This document shows, in pieces, positions 19,225 to 26,843 of a stretch of DNA of 64,000 nt (positions are counted from its first letter, which is position 1; every line of letters begins with the position of its first letter). A program made the position numbers and the translations under genes. This DNA is from Tsukamurella sp. 1534. GTDB lineage: Bacteria > Actinomycetota > Actinomycetes > Mycobacteriales > Mycobacteriaceae. The stretch is from the NCBI RefSeq assembly GCF_000312385.1, contig NZ_HE997626.1, forward strand, positions 2,392,405 through 2,456,404. Direction: 5' to 3'. Below the pieces are notes generated by a model, which ran no database searches, was not told the DNA's origin, and worked only from the letters and a program-made list of their open reading frames with translations.

Positions 19225-19266
19225 TGGGACAAGATTCGTGATTTCGTCCCACGGGCCTGCTACATT
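19225..19266 (+). promoter_or_regulatory. Operator TGGGAC-N15-GTCCCA and promoter of second desaturase
   Basis: TGGGAC (19225-19230) and GTCCCA (19246-19251) form a 27-bp interrupted palindrome that, like the site at 14492-14518, starts TGGGACAAG. A -10-like TACATT lies at 19261-19266 with a weak -35 inside the palindrome, so binding would block transcription of the desaturase at 19326. The same gap also carries the divergent promoter of the HNH gene. Confidence 0.6.
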
Positions 19267-19325
19267 TGAATGGTTCTGTTCTAGAGGCCGCGCCGTGCGC
19301 GGTCTGACCGATTGGGGATCGCCTC

Positions 19326-20612
19326 GTGGCTATCACTGACATCGCGGAGTACGCGCACCTAACCGACGCCGATATCGAGGCGCTCGGTGCAGAGTTGGAC
19401 GCGCTGCGTCGTGAGATCGAGGAGAGCCGCGGCGAGGAGGACGCCAAGTACATCCGCCGCGTGATCAAGAGCCAGCGCATCGCCGAGACCGCCGGCCGCG
19501 TCTTCGGTCTCGGCGCGGGCATGAAGGGCTGGAAGGGCAAGGCCGCGTGGGCCGCCTCCGCCGCGTGCCTCTCGTACGCCAAGGTCATCGAGAACAACGA
19601 GCTCGGCCACAACATCATGCACGGCCAGTGGGACTGGATGAACGATCCGGAGATCCACTCGGCCAACTGGGAGTGGGACAGCGCCTCCGACGGCAAGTTC
19701 TGGCGGCACACCCACAACTACATGCACCACAAGTACACCAACGTCACCGATATGGACGACGACATCGGCTACGGCATCCTGCGCGTCACGCGCGATCAGC
19801 CGTGGGAGCCGTACATGCTGTTCAACCCGGTGTACAACGTCATCCTCGCGACGGGATTCCAGTACGGCAAGGCCGTCCAGCACCTCGAGCTGATGAACGC
19901 CATGAAGGCGGCACTCAACGGCGGCGAGCAGTACGCCGAGTACGACTGGCCCGAGTTCCGTCGCCGGCTGAAGATCGTCCTCACCAAGATCGGTAAGCAG
20001 ACCGCGAAGGACTACGTCCTGTTCCCGGCCATGGCCGTCCCGTTCACCGGCGCCCGCGGCTACAAGAAGGCCGCGTCGGCCAACTACGTCGCCAACACGG
20101 TGCGCGACGTGTGGGACCACATGACCATCTTCTGCGGCCACTTCCCGGACGACGCGGAGAAGTTCACCATCGAGGACATCGACAACGAGACGCTGTCCGA
20201 GTGGTACCTGCGCCAGATGCTGGGCACCGCCAACTTCGAGGGCAGCAACGCGCTGCACTTCATGTCGGGGCACCTCGGCCGGCAGATCGAGCACCACCTG
20301 TACCCCGACCTCCCGTCGAACCGGTACAACTACCTCGCCTCGCGCGTGCAGGAGATCTGCGAGAAGTACGACCTGCCGTACAACACCGGCTCCATCTGGC
20401 GCCAGTACGCCGAGTCGTGGCGCACCATCATCAAGCTGTCGCTGCCGGACAAGTACCTGAAGGCCACCGTCGACGACGCGCCCGAGACCCACTCGAACAA
20501 GCGCTTCTACGACGAGTCGGGCGTGACCACCGTGGTCAGGGGCGAGATCGATGCCGACGGTACGCGTCGTGGCCTGCGCAGCCACGTCGAAGAGCTGGCC
20601 GCCAGCAAGTAG
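19326..20612 (+). CDS. Membrane fatty acyl-CoA desaturase, DesA3 type (paralogue 2)
   Basis: This 428-residue desaturase has the complete di-iron His set: HNIMHGQWDWMND, HTHNYMHHKYTNV and GRQIEHHLYPDLPSNR. It differs from paralogue 1 in having GRQIEHH instead of SYQIEHH and an extra insertion around residues 195-215 (ALNGGEQYAEYDW). The GTG at 19326 gives MAITDIAEYAHL, matching paralogue 1 at the N-terminus. It lies 27 bp-operator-downstream of the HNH gene and before paralogue 3. The shared operator with the reductase gene suggests this copy, not the adjacent one, is co-regulated with the electron donor. Substrate or position specificity cannot be told. Confidence 0.9.
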   Translation: MAITDIAEYAHLTDADIEALGAELDALRREIEESRGEEDAKYIRRVIKSQRIAETAGRVFGLGAGMKGWKGKAAWAASAACLSYAKVIENNELGHNIMHGQWDWMNDPEIHSANWEWDSASDGKFWRHTHNYMHHKYTNVTDMDDDIGYGILRVTRDQPWEPYMLFNPVYNVILATGFQYGKAVQHLELMNAMKAALNGGEQYAEYDWPEFRRRLKIVLTKIGKQTAKDYVLFPAMAVPFTGARGYKKAASANYVANTVRDVWDHMTIFCGHFPDDAEKFTIEDIDNETLSEWYLRQMLGTANFEGSNALHFMSGHLGRQIEHHLYPDLPSNRYNYLASRVQEICEKYDLPYNTGSIWRQYAESWRTIIKLSLPDKYLKATVDDAPETHSNKRFYDESGVTTVVRGEIDADGTRRGLRSHVEELAASK

Positions 20613-20653
20613 CCGCCGGGCTTCTCGCTGCATACACGCGTAGCCTTAGACAC

Positions 20654-22096
20654 GTGGCCATCTCTGATGTCGGCGAATACGCCCACCTCGACGACGCCGA
20701 CATCGAGCAACTCGCTCGGGAGCTCGACGCGATCCGTTCCGACGTGGAGTCCTCCCTCGGGGACCGTGACGCCAGGTACATCCGCGGCGTGATCCGCGCG
20801 CAGCGCGTGCTGGAGGCGTCGGGCCGGCTCACGCTGCTCGGTTCCAAGAACCGCTGGATGTGGGCCGCGGGTGCGGGCATGCTCGGCGTCGCCAAGATCA
20901 TCGAGAACATGGAGCTCGGGCACAACATCATCCACGGCCAGTGGGACTGGATGAACGACCCGGAGATCCACTCCACGACGTGGGAGTGGGACATGGCGTG
21001 CCCGTCCGCGCACTGGAAGCACTCGCACAACTTCCTGCACCACAAGTACACCAACGTCGTGGGCAAGGACCTCGACGTGGGCTACGGCGTGCTCCGCGTG
21101 ACGCGGGACGAGGAGTGGGAGGCCAAGCGGTCCGCGCAGTTCCTCAACAACCTGTTCCTCGGGCTCACCTTCGAGTGGGGCATCGCCCTGCACGACATCG
21201 AGCTGGCCGAGGCGATCGCCGGTAACAAGCCCTGGCCGCAGACGCGCAGGCAGCTGCGCGAGATGGGGATCAAGGCCGCGCGCCAGCTGGGTAAGGATTT
21301 CGTGATCTACCCGGTGATCAGCAAGGCCGTGGGGGGCTCGTTCGGCCGCACGCTCTCGGCGAACCTCACGGCCAACGTGATCCGGAACGTGTGGACCTAC
21401 GTGGTCATCTTCTGCGGGCACTTTCCCGACGGTGCGGAGAAGTTCACCACGGAGTCGATCGTGGACGAGACGCCGGGCGAGTGGTACCTGCGGCAGATGC
21501 TCGGCAGCGCCAACATCTCGGGCGGCCGCGCGATGGACTTCATGACGGGGAACCTGAGCTACCAGATCGAGCACCACATGTTCCCGGACCTGCCGTCCAA
21601 CCGGCTGGCCGACGTCGCGGTGCGGGTCCGCGAGATCTGCGAGAAGTACGACCTCCCGTACACGGAGGGCCCGCTGCTCAAGCAGTACTACCTCTCCCAG
21701 CGCACCATCGCCAAGCTGTCCCTGCCGGACCGCTGGCTTCGCGCGACGTCCGACGACGCCCCCGAGACCGCGTCCGAACTGCGGTTCAACGGCGTCCGGG
21801 AGCGCATCGCGCTGGCCCAGGAGGCCGCGCACGAGCGGCTGCTGCACGCGCAGGAGAACGCGCACGAGCGCCTGGTGCACGCGCAGGAGAACGCCCACGA
21901 GCGGCTCGCCCACGCGCAGGTGAACGCGCACGACCGCCTCGTGCACGCGCAGGAGGCGGCGCACGCGGCGCAGCAGGAGGTGCAGCGCGTGGGCCTGCGC
22001 AGCGCCATCGCCGAGGCCGCCCGCCGCAAGGTGGAGGACAAGCGCGCCCGCCGCGCCGGCCGCCGCCGCGGCCGCGCGGGGCGCACCGCGGGCTGA
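20654..22096 (+). CDS. Membrane fatty acyl-CoA desaturase (paralogue 3) with 11-residue repeat tail
   Basis: A 480-residue desaturase with all three His boxes (HNIIHGQWDW, HSHNFLHHKY, YQIEHHMFPD). It is about 50-60 residues longer than its paralogues because of a C-terminal tail. Residues 392-435 are four tandem 11-residue units of the form AHERLxHAQEN, followed by a basic Arg-rich end (RRAGRRRGRAG). The GTG start at 20654 lies 7 nt after TAGCCT, a likely -10, so the mRNA may be leaderless. It is only 41 nt after paralogue 2, but this promoter lets it be expressed alone. The tail should be a long charged amphipathic helix. Confidence 0.9.
   Translation: MAISDVGEYAHLDDADIEQLARELDAIRSDVESSLGDRDARYIRGVIRAQRVLEASGRLTLLGSKNRWMWAAGAGMLGVAKIIENMELGHNIIHGQWDWMNDPEIHSTTWEWDMACPSAHWKHSHNFLHHKYTNVVGKDLDVGYGVLRVTRDEEWEAKRSAQFLNNLFLGLTFEWGIALHDIELAEAIAGNKPWPQTRRQLREMGIKAARQLGKDFVIYPVISKAVGGSFGRTLSANLTANVIRNVWTYVVIFCGHFPDGAEKFTTESIVDETPGEWYLRQMLGSANISGGRAMDFMTGNLSYQIEHHMFPDLPSNRLADVAVRVREICEKYDLPYTEGPLLKQYYLSQRTIAKLSLPDRWLRATSDDAPETASELRFNGVRERIALAQEAAHERLLHAQENAHERLVHAQENAHERLAHAQVNAHDRLVHAQEAAHAAQQEVQRVGLRSAIAEAARRKVEDKRARRAGRRRGRAGRTAG
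21827..21958 (+). repeat. Four tandem 33-bp coding repeats (11-residue helical units)
   Basis: Four in-frame 33-nt units begin at 21827, 21860, 21893 and 21926. They encode AHERLLHAQEN, AHERLVHAQEN, AHERLAHAQVN and AHDRLVHAQEA, with a degenerate fifth start (AHAAQQE) after. The undecad periodicity with Leu and Ala on one face suggests an amphipathic helix or coiled coil. Repeat number could vary between strains through slippage. Confidence 0.85.
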
Positions 22097-22114
22097 CCTC
22101 CGCGGAGCGGACAC

Positions 22115-22132
22115 GTCACCCGGCCGGGTGAC
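22115..22132. terminator. Palindromic terminator region between desaturase and permease
   Basis: A perfect palindrome GTCACCCGGCCGGGTGAC lies 18 nt after the desaturase stop and before the convergent permease stop at 22157. Further short inverted repeats follow (CCCGGCCGGG, GACGGTGCCGTC, AGCCCACGGGCT to about 22170), the last two reaching into the end of the permease gene. No T-run is present, so termination efficiency is unknown. Confidence 0.5.
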
Positions 22133-22156
22133 ACCCCGGCCGGGACGACGGTGCCG

Positions 22157-23548
22157 TCAGCCCACGGGCTCGGCCGTCTCCTCCTCCGGCGCGGGGATGC
22201 CGGGGCGGGAGGCGACGAACCAGCGGTTGACGAAGAACAGCCCGAGGATCACGGCCCACGCGCCCAGGCTGAGCAGCAGCTGCGAGCGCGTCGACCCGTC
22301 GATGTACATCTGCACCAGCACCACGATCATCGCGACGATGGTGGCCAGCGACAGCACCGGGAACAGCCACATCTTCACGCTCAGCCCCTCCGCGCCGTTG
22401 CGGAACCGGAGGACGGTCTGCGAGATCGCGATCAGCAGGTAGACGAAGATGATCACCGCGCCCGACGAGTTGAGCAGGAACGTGAAGATCGTGCTCTCCC
22501 AGAACGCGGCCGCGATCACGCACAGGAAGCCGATCACCGAGGACGCGAGGATCGCGCGCACCGGCACCCCGTTCCCGGCGAGCTTCATCAGGGCGGGCGG
22601 CGCCTCACGGCGCGCGGCGAGCACGAACAGCATCCGGGACGCGCTGTACATGCCGGAGTTCAGGCAGCTCAACACCGCGGTGAGCACCACGGCGTTCATG
22701 ATGTGCTGCGCGTAGGGGATCCCCATGGCCTCGAAGGCGGAGACGAACGGCGACGCGGCCAGCTCCGGGCCGTTCCACGGAAGGATGCAGGTGAGCAGGA
22801 ACGCGGAGCCCACGAAGAACACGGCGATGCGCACGATCACCGAATTCGCCGCGCGCGCAACGGCCTTCTGCGGGTTCTCGGATTCTGCGGCCGCGATGGT
22901 CGCGATCTCGGCGCCCATCATCGAGAAGATCACGGTCACCACGCCCACGGTGACCGCGCCGACGCCCAGCGGGAAGAAGCCGCCGTGGTCGGTGAGGTTC
23001 GACAGGTCCATCGACTTGTTCGGCCACAGCCCGAACACGAAGCAGCCGCCCAGCACGAGGAACGCGATGATCGCCGCGACCTTGAGGCCCGCGAACCAGA
23101 ACTCGAACTCGCCGAACGCGGACACCGACAGCAGGTTGGTCACGGTCATCAGCGCGAGCAGGATCGCCGATGTCAGCCACAGCGGCGCCCCGGGGATCCA
23201 CAGCTGGATGATCTTCGCGCCGGCGATCGCCTCGAAGCCGACTACGACCACCCAGAAGTACCAGTAGAGCCACCCCGTGGAGAATCCCGCCCAGTCCCCG
23301 AGCGCGGCGCGCGAGTAGTCCGAGAACGATCCGGTGGACGGGTTGGAGACGGCCATCTCGGCGAGCATCCGCATGATCATGATGACCAGGACGCCGGCGA
23401 GGCCGTAGGTGATGAACGCGCCCGGGCCGGTGCCCTTGATGACGACGCCGGATCCGACGAACAGACCGGCGCCGATCACGCCGCCGATCGCGATCATCCT
23501 GAGCTGGCGCTCGCTCAGGGCCTTCTTCAATGCGGGGGGTTGGCCCAC
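22157..23548 (-). CDS. Amino-acid permease, GabP/AAT type (APC superfamily)
   Basis: The 463-residue protein has about 12 hydrophobic helices and the APC signature near the N-terminus (MIAIGGVIGAGLFVGSG), followed by GPGAFITYGLAGVLVIMIMRMLAEMAV and STGSFSDYSRAALGDWAGFSTGWLYWYFW, all typical of the AAT family of GABA or amino-acid/proton symporters. The GTG at 23548 is preferred because a GGAGG lies 7 nt upstream; a GTG at 23617 would add 23 unconserved residues. It lies beside an aminotransferase and a semialdehyde dehydrogenase but is separated from them by a terminator, so it is its own transcription unit. Substrate probably a GABA or beta-alanine-like amino acid, by context only. Confidence 0.85.
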   Translation of the reverse strand: MGQPPALKKALSERQLRMIAIGGVIGAGLFVGSGVVIKGTGPGAFITYGLAGVLVIMIMRMLAEMAVSNPSTGSFSDYSRAALGDWAGFSTGWLYWYFWVVVVGFEAIAGAKIIQLWIPGAPLWLTSAILLALMTVTNLLSVSAFGEFEFWFAGLKVAAIIAFLVLGGCFVFGLWPNKSMDLSNLTDHGGFFPLGVGAVTVGVVTVIFSMMGAEIATIAAAESENPQKAVARAANSVIVRIAVFFVGSAFLLTCILPWNGPELAASPFVSAFEAMGIPYAQHIMNAVVLTAVLSCLNSGMYSASRMLFVLAARREAPPALMKLAGNGVPVRAILASSVIGFLCVIAAAFWESTIFTFLLNSSGAVIIFVYLLIAISQTVLRFRNGAEGLSVKMWLFPVLSLATIVAMIVVLVQMYIDGSTRSQLLLSLGAWAVILGLFFVNRWFVASRPGIPAPEEETAEPVG

Positions 23549-23765
23549 GGGAACCTCCGGTTGGTGCGGGACGCCGGCCGGTGGGGGCGCGAGCGTCGAC
23601 GTCGTGATGCGGATCACACGATCCGATGTCCAGGGTGTCGCGCGAAAGCCCTTTTCGTAGCCGACGGAGTGTCAGGGATGGGTGCTTGTTCGATACAGAT
23701 CGTCAAGCGGGGTGCCGCGCCGAGGCCCGGGCCGAGCCGAGCCCCCGGGCCGCGTCGGGCACGAC

Positions 23766-23799
23766 GAAGCCCCGACGGTCCGCGGACCGCCGGGGCTTC
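23766..23799 (-). terminator. Strong hairpin terminator after the aminotransferase gene
   Basis: GAAGCCCCG-A-CGGTCC / GGACCG-C-CGGGGCTTC forms a nearly perfect 16-bp stem 17 nt beyond the aminotransferase stop (read on the minus strand). It isolates the aminotransferase operon from the permease gene downstream. Confidence 0.75.
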
Positions 23800-23815
23800 G
23801 AGGGGAGGGCGCGGG

Positions 23816-25198
23816 CTACACCGTGTGGGCGTCGGCCGTGCTGAGCGCGTCGTCGAGGATCTCCAGGCCCTCGCGCGCCTCCGCGGCGGACACGTTGCAC
23901 GGCGGCACCACGTGGATCCGGTTGAAGTTCGCGAACGGCAGCAGCCCGCCCTTCTTGCACGCGGCGAGCGTCTCCGTCATGGCGGGGCTGGAGCCGCCGT
24001 ACGGGGCGAGCGGCTCGCGGGTCGCGCGGTCGCGCACCAGCTCGATCGCCCAGAACACGCCCGTGCCGCGCACCTCGCCGATCGACGGGTGCTTCGCCGC
24101 CATCTCCACCAGCGCCGGCCCGATCACGTCCGCGCCGATGCGGGATGCGTTGCCCACCATGTCCTCCGACTCCATCGCCTCGATGGTGGCGACGGCGGCG
24201 GCCGTGGCGAGCGGGTGGCCCGAGTAGGTGAGCCCGCCCGGGTAGGGGCGGTCGGCGAACGTCGCCGCGATCCGCTCGCCGATCGCCACGCCGCCCAGCG
24301 GCACGTACCCGGAGTTCACGCCCTTCGCGAAGGTGATCAGGTCCGGGATCACCGGCCCCGCAGCGGTGTCCGCGTGCTCGACCGCGAACCACCGCCCCGC
24401 GCGGCCGAACCCGGCCATCACCTCGTCGGCGATCATGACGATGCCGAACTCGGTGCACAGCTCCCGCACCCCGGCCAGGTAGCCGGGCGGCGGGATCATG
24501 ATTCCCGCGGTGCCGGGGATGGATTCGAGCACGACCGCGGCGATCGTCGACGGACCCTCCAGCTCGATCACGCGCCGCAGCTCCTCCAGCGCGCGCTCGC
24601 ACTCCTGTTCCTGCGTCTCGGAGTGGAACACGGAGCGGTACAGGAACGGCCCGTCGAAGTGGATCACGCCCGCGGCGCTCCGGTCGCTCGCGAACCGGCG
24701 GGGGTCGCCGGTCAGGTTGATCGCGAGATCCGTTCCGCCGTGGTAGCTCCGGTACCGCGAGAGCACCTTGTGCCGGCCGGTGTGCAGCCGTGCCATGCGC
24801 ACGGCGTGCTCGTTGGCGTCGGCACCCCCGTTGGTGAAGAACACCTTGTTCAGGTCGCCCGGGGTGCGTTCGGCGATGAGCCGGGCGGCCTCGCTGCGGG
24901 CGCCGTTGGCGTACTGCGGCGCGATGGTGCACAGCGTCGCCGCCTGCTCCGCGATCGCCGCCACCACCGCGGGATGCTGATGTCCCACATTGGTGTTGAC
25001 GAGCTGCGACGAGAAGTCCAGCAGCCGGTTGCCCTCGCCGTCCCACACGTAGGAGCCCTCGGCCGCGATGATCGGCATCGGGTCGATCTGGGCCTGGGCG
25101 GACCAGGAGTGGAACACGTGCGCGCGGTCGAGCCGGTGGGCCCGCGCACCGTCGGCGACGGCGGCCTCGAGCGAGGCGCCGCCCGGAAGTCCGGTCAT
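23816..25198 (-). CDS. Class III (omega-amino-acid) PLP aminotransferase
   Basis: A 460-residue aminotransferase of the GabT/beta-alanine-pyruvate group. Visible are the cofactor-binding FFTNGGADANEHAVRMAR, the Asp in ADEVMAGFGRAGRWFA that contacts the pyridine N, and the Schiff-base Lys in TFAKGVNSGYVPLGG. SETQEQECERALEELRRVI is the usual helical insertion. The ATG at 25198 follows AGGAG. It lies 33 nt after the CoA-acylating dehydrogenase gene, in one operon, with a terminator behind it. The pairing suggests that it converts beta-alanine (or another omega-amino acid) to malonate semialdehyde, which the dehydrogenase turns into acetyl-CoA. GABA remains an alternative substrate. Confidence 0.85.
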   Translation of the reverse strand: MTGLPGGASLEAAVADGARAHRLDRAHVFHSWSAQAQIDPMPIIAAEGSYVWDGEGNRLLDFSSQLVNTNVGHQHPAVVAAIAEQAATLCTIAPQYANGARSEAARLIAERTPGDLNKVFFTNGGADANEHAVRMARLHTGRHKVLSRYRSYHGGTDLAINLTGDPRRFASDRSAAGVIHFDGPFLYRSVFHSETQEQECERALEELRRVIELEGPSTIAAVVLESIPGTAGIMIPPPGYLAGVRELCTEFGIVMIADEVMAGFGRAGRWFAVEHADTAAGPVIPDLITFAKGVNSGYVPLGGVAIGERIAATFADRPYPGGLTYSGHPLATAAAVATIEAMESEDMVGNASRIGADVIGPALVEMAAKHPSIGEVRGTGVFWAIELVRDRATREPLAPYGGSSPAMTETLAACKKGGLLPFANFNRIHVVPPCNVSAAEAREGLEILDDALSTADAHTV

Positions 25199-25231
25199 GA
25201 CGGTTCTCCTATCGATTCGTGCGGACGGGGG

Positions 25232-26761
25232 TCAGACGTTCTGCGGGAAGCCGAGGTTGATGCCGCGGTTCGCCGGGTCCTGCCAGCGGGTGGTCACCAC
25301 CTTGCCGCGGGTGAAGAAGTGCACGCCCTCGGTGCCGTAGGCGTGGGTGTCGCCGAACAGCGAGGCCTTCCAGCCGCCGAACGAGTAGAAGGCCGTGGGA
25401 ACCGGGATCGGCACGTTGATGCCGACCATGCCGACCTCCACCTCGTTCTGGAAGCGCCGCGCGGCGCCGCCGTCGGCGGTGAAGATCGCCGTGCCGTTGC
25501 CGTACGGGTTGTCGTTGATGAGCGCGAGCGCCTCCTCGTAGGTCTCCACGCGGAGCACGGAGAGGACGGGGCCGAAGATCTCGTCGGTGTAGACGCTCAT
25601 GTCGGTGCGCACGTCGTCGAGCAGCGTCGGGCCCACCCAGAAGCCGTCGGCGATGGATTCGGTGCCGGGACCGGCGGCCGGCGCCACGGTGCGGCCGTCG
25701 ACCACGACGGTGGCGCCCGCGGCCTCGCCCGCGTCGATGTAGGAGGCCACCTTGTCGCGGTGGGCGGCCGTCACGAGCGGGCCCATATCGGCGGCGCCGG
25801 TGCCCTGGCCGGTCACCAGGCCGCGGGCGCGCTCGGCGATCTTGGCCACCAGTTCGTCGGCGATGTCGCCCACGGCGACCAGCGCCGAGACGGCCATGCA
25901 GCGCTCGCCGGCGGAGCCGAAGCCCGCGTTCACCATGGCGTCGGCGGCCAGGTCGAGGTCGGCGTCCGGGAGCACGATGGCGTGGTTCTTCGCGCCGCCC
26001 AGCGCCTGCACGCGCTTCCCGTGCGCGGTGCCGGTGCGGTAGACGTACTCGGCGATCGGGGTGGAGCCCACGAACGAGACGGCCTTGATGCCGGGGTTCA
26101 CCAGCAGCTCGTCCACGGCGGTCTTATCGCCCTGGACCACGTTGAACACGCCCTCGGGCAGGCCGGCCTCGGCGAGCGCGCGGGCGATCCACAGGGAGGC
26201 GGACGGGTCCTTCTCGGACGGCTTGAGCACCACGGTGTTCCCGGCCATGATCGCGAGCGGGAAGAACCACAGCGGCACCATGGCGGGGAAGTTGAACGGC
26301 GAGATGATCGCCACGGGGCCCAGGGGCTGGCGGATGGACGAGACGTCGACCATCGTCGAGACGTTCTCGCTCATCCCGCCCTTGAGCAGATGGTTCATGC
26401 CGCAGGCGAATTCGACGACCTCCTGGCCGCGCATCACCTCGCCGAGGGCGTCGGAGTGCACCTTGCCGTGCTCGGCGGTGAGGATCTCGGCGAGCTCGTC
26501 GCGGCGGGCGTTGAGGATCTCGCGGAACGCGAACATGATCGCGGTGCGCTTGGCGAGCGAGGTGTCGCGCCAGGCGGGGAACGCGGCGCGCGCGGCGTCG
26601 ACGGCGGCACGGGTGTCGTCGACGCCGGCGAGGGCCACGTCGCCCGTGACGGCACCGGTGGCGGGGTTGGTCACGGGTGCGTAGCGGCCGGAGGCGCCGG
26701 GGAAGTCGGTGCCGGCCACCCAGTGGGCGATGGTCGTGGTGCTGATCTCGGTGGTGGTCAT
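25232..26761 (-). CDS. mmsA: CoA-acylating methylmalonate-semialdehyde dehydrogenase
   Basis: MmsA oxidises methylmalonate or malonate semialdehyde with NAD and CoA to propionyl- or acetyl-CoA and CO2. The 509-residue ALDH-fold protein has SPFNFPAMVPLWFFPLAI, the VSFVGSTPIAEYVY cofactor loop, GGAKNHAIVLPDAD (MmsA-specific AKNH where other ALDHs have catalytic Glu) and the nucleophile Cys in GSAGERCMA. The missing general-base Glu is a family hallmark of the CoA-acylating type and supports the call. The ATG at 26761 is the natural start. It is the first gene of the mmsA-aminotransferase operon and is divergent from the PucR regulator. Confidence 0.92.
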   Translation of the reverse strand: MTTTEISTTTIAHWVAGTDFPGASGRYAPVTNPATGAVTGDVALAGVDDTRAAVDAARAAFPAWRDTSLAKRTAIMFAFREILNARRDELAEILTAEHGKVHSDALGEVMRGQEVVEFACGMNHLLKGGMSENVSTMVDVSSIRQPLGPVAIISPFNFPAMVPLWFFPLAIMAGNTVVLKPSEKDPSASLWIARALAEAGLPEGVFNVVQGDKTAVDELLVNPGIKAVSFVGSTPIAEYVYRTGTAHGKRVQALGGAKNHAIVLPDADLDLAADAMVNAGFGSAGERCMAVSALVAVGDIADELVAKIAERARGLVTGQGTGAADMGPLVTAAHRDKVASYIDAGEAAGATVVVDGRTVAPAAGPGTESIADGFWVGPTLLDDVRTDMSVYTDEIFGPVLSVLRVETYEEALALINDNPYGNGTAIFTADGGAARRFQNEVEVGMVGINVPIPVPTAFYSFGGWKASLFGDTHAYGTEGVHFFTRGKVVTTRWQDPANRGINLGFPQNV

Positions 26762-26843
26762 GCATCTCAGGATGGGGGCCGCGGGAGGGCGGATTCCGCG
26801 ACGATCCGTCAGAGATGTGCCCTCGTGTTTTACGCTTCGTAAC

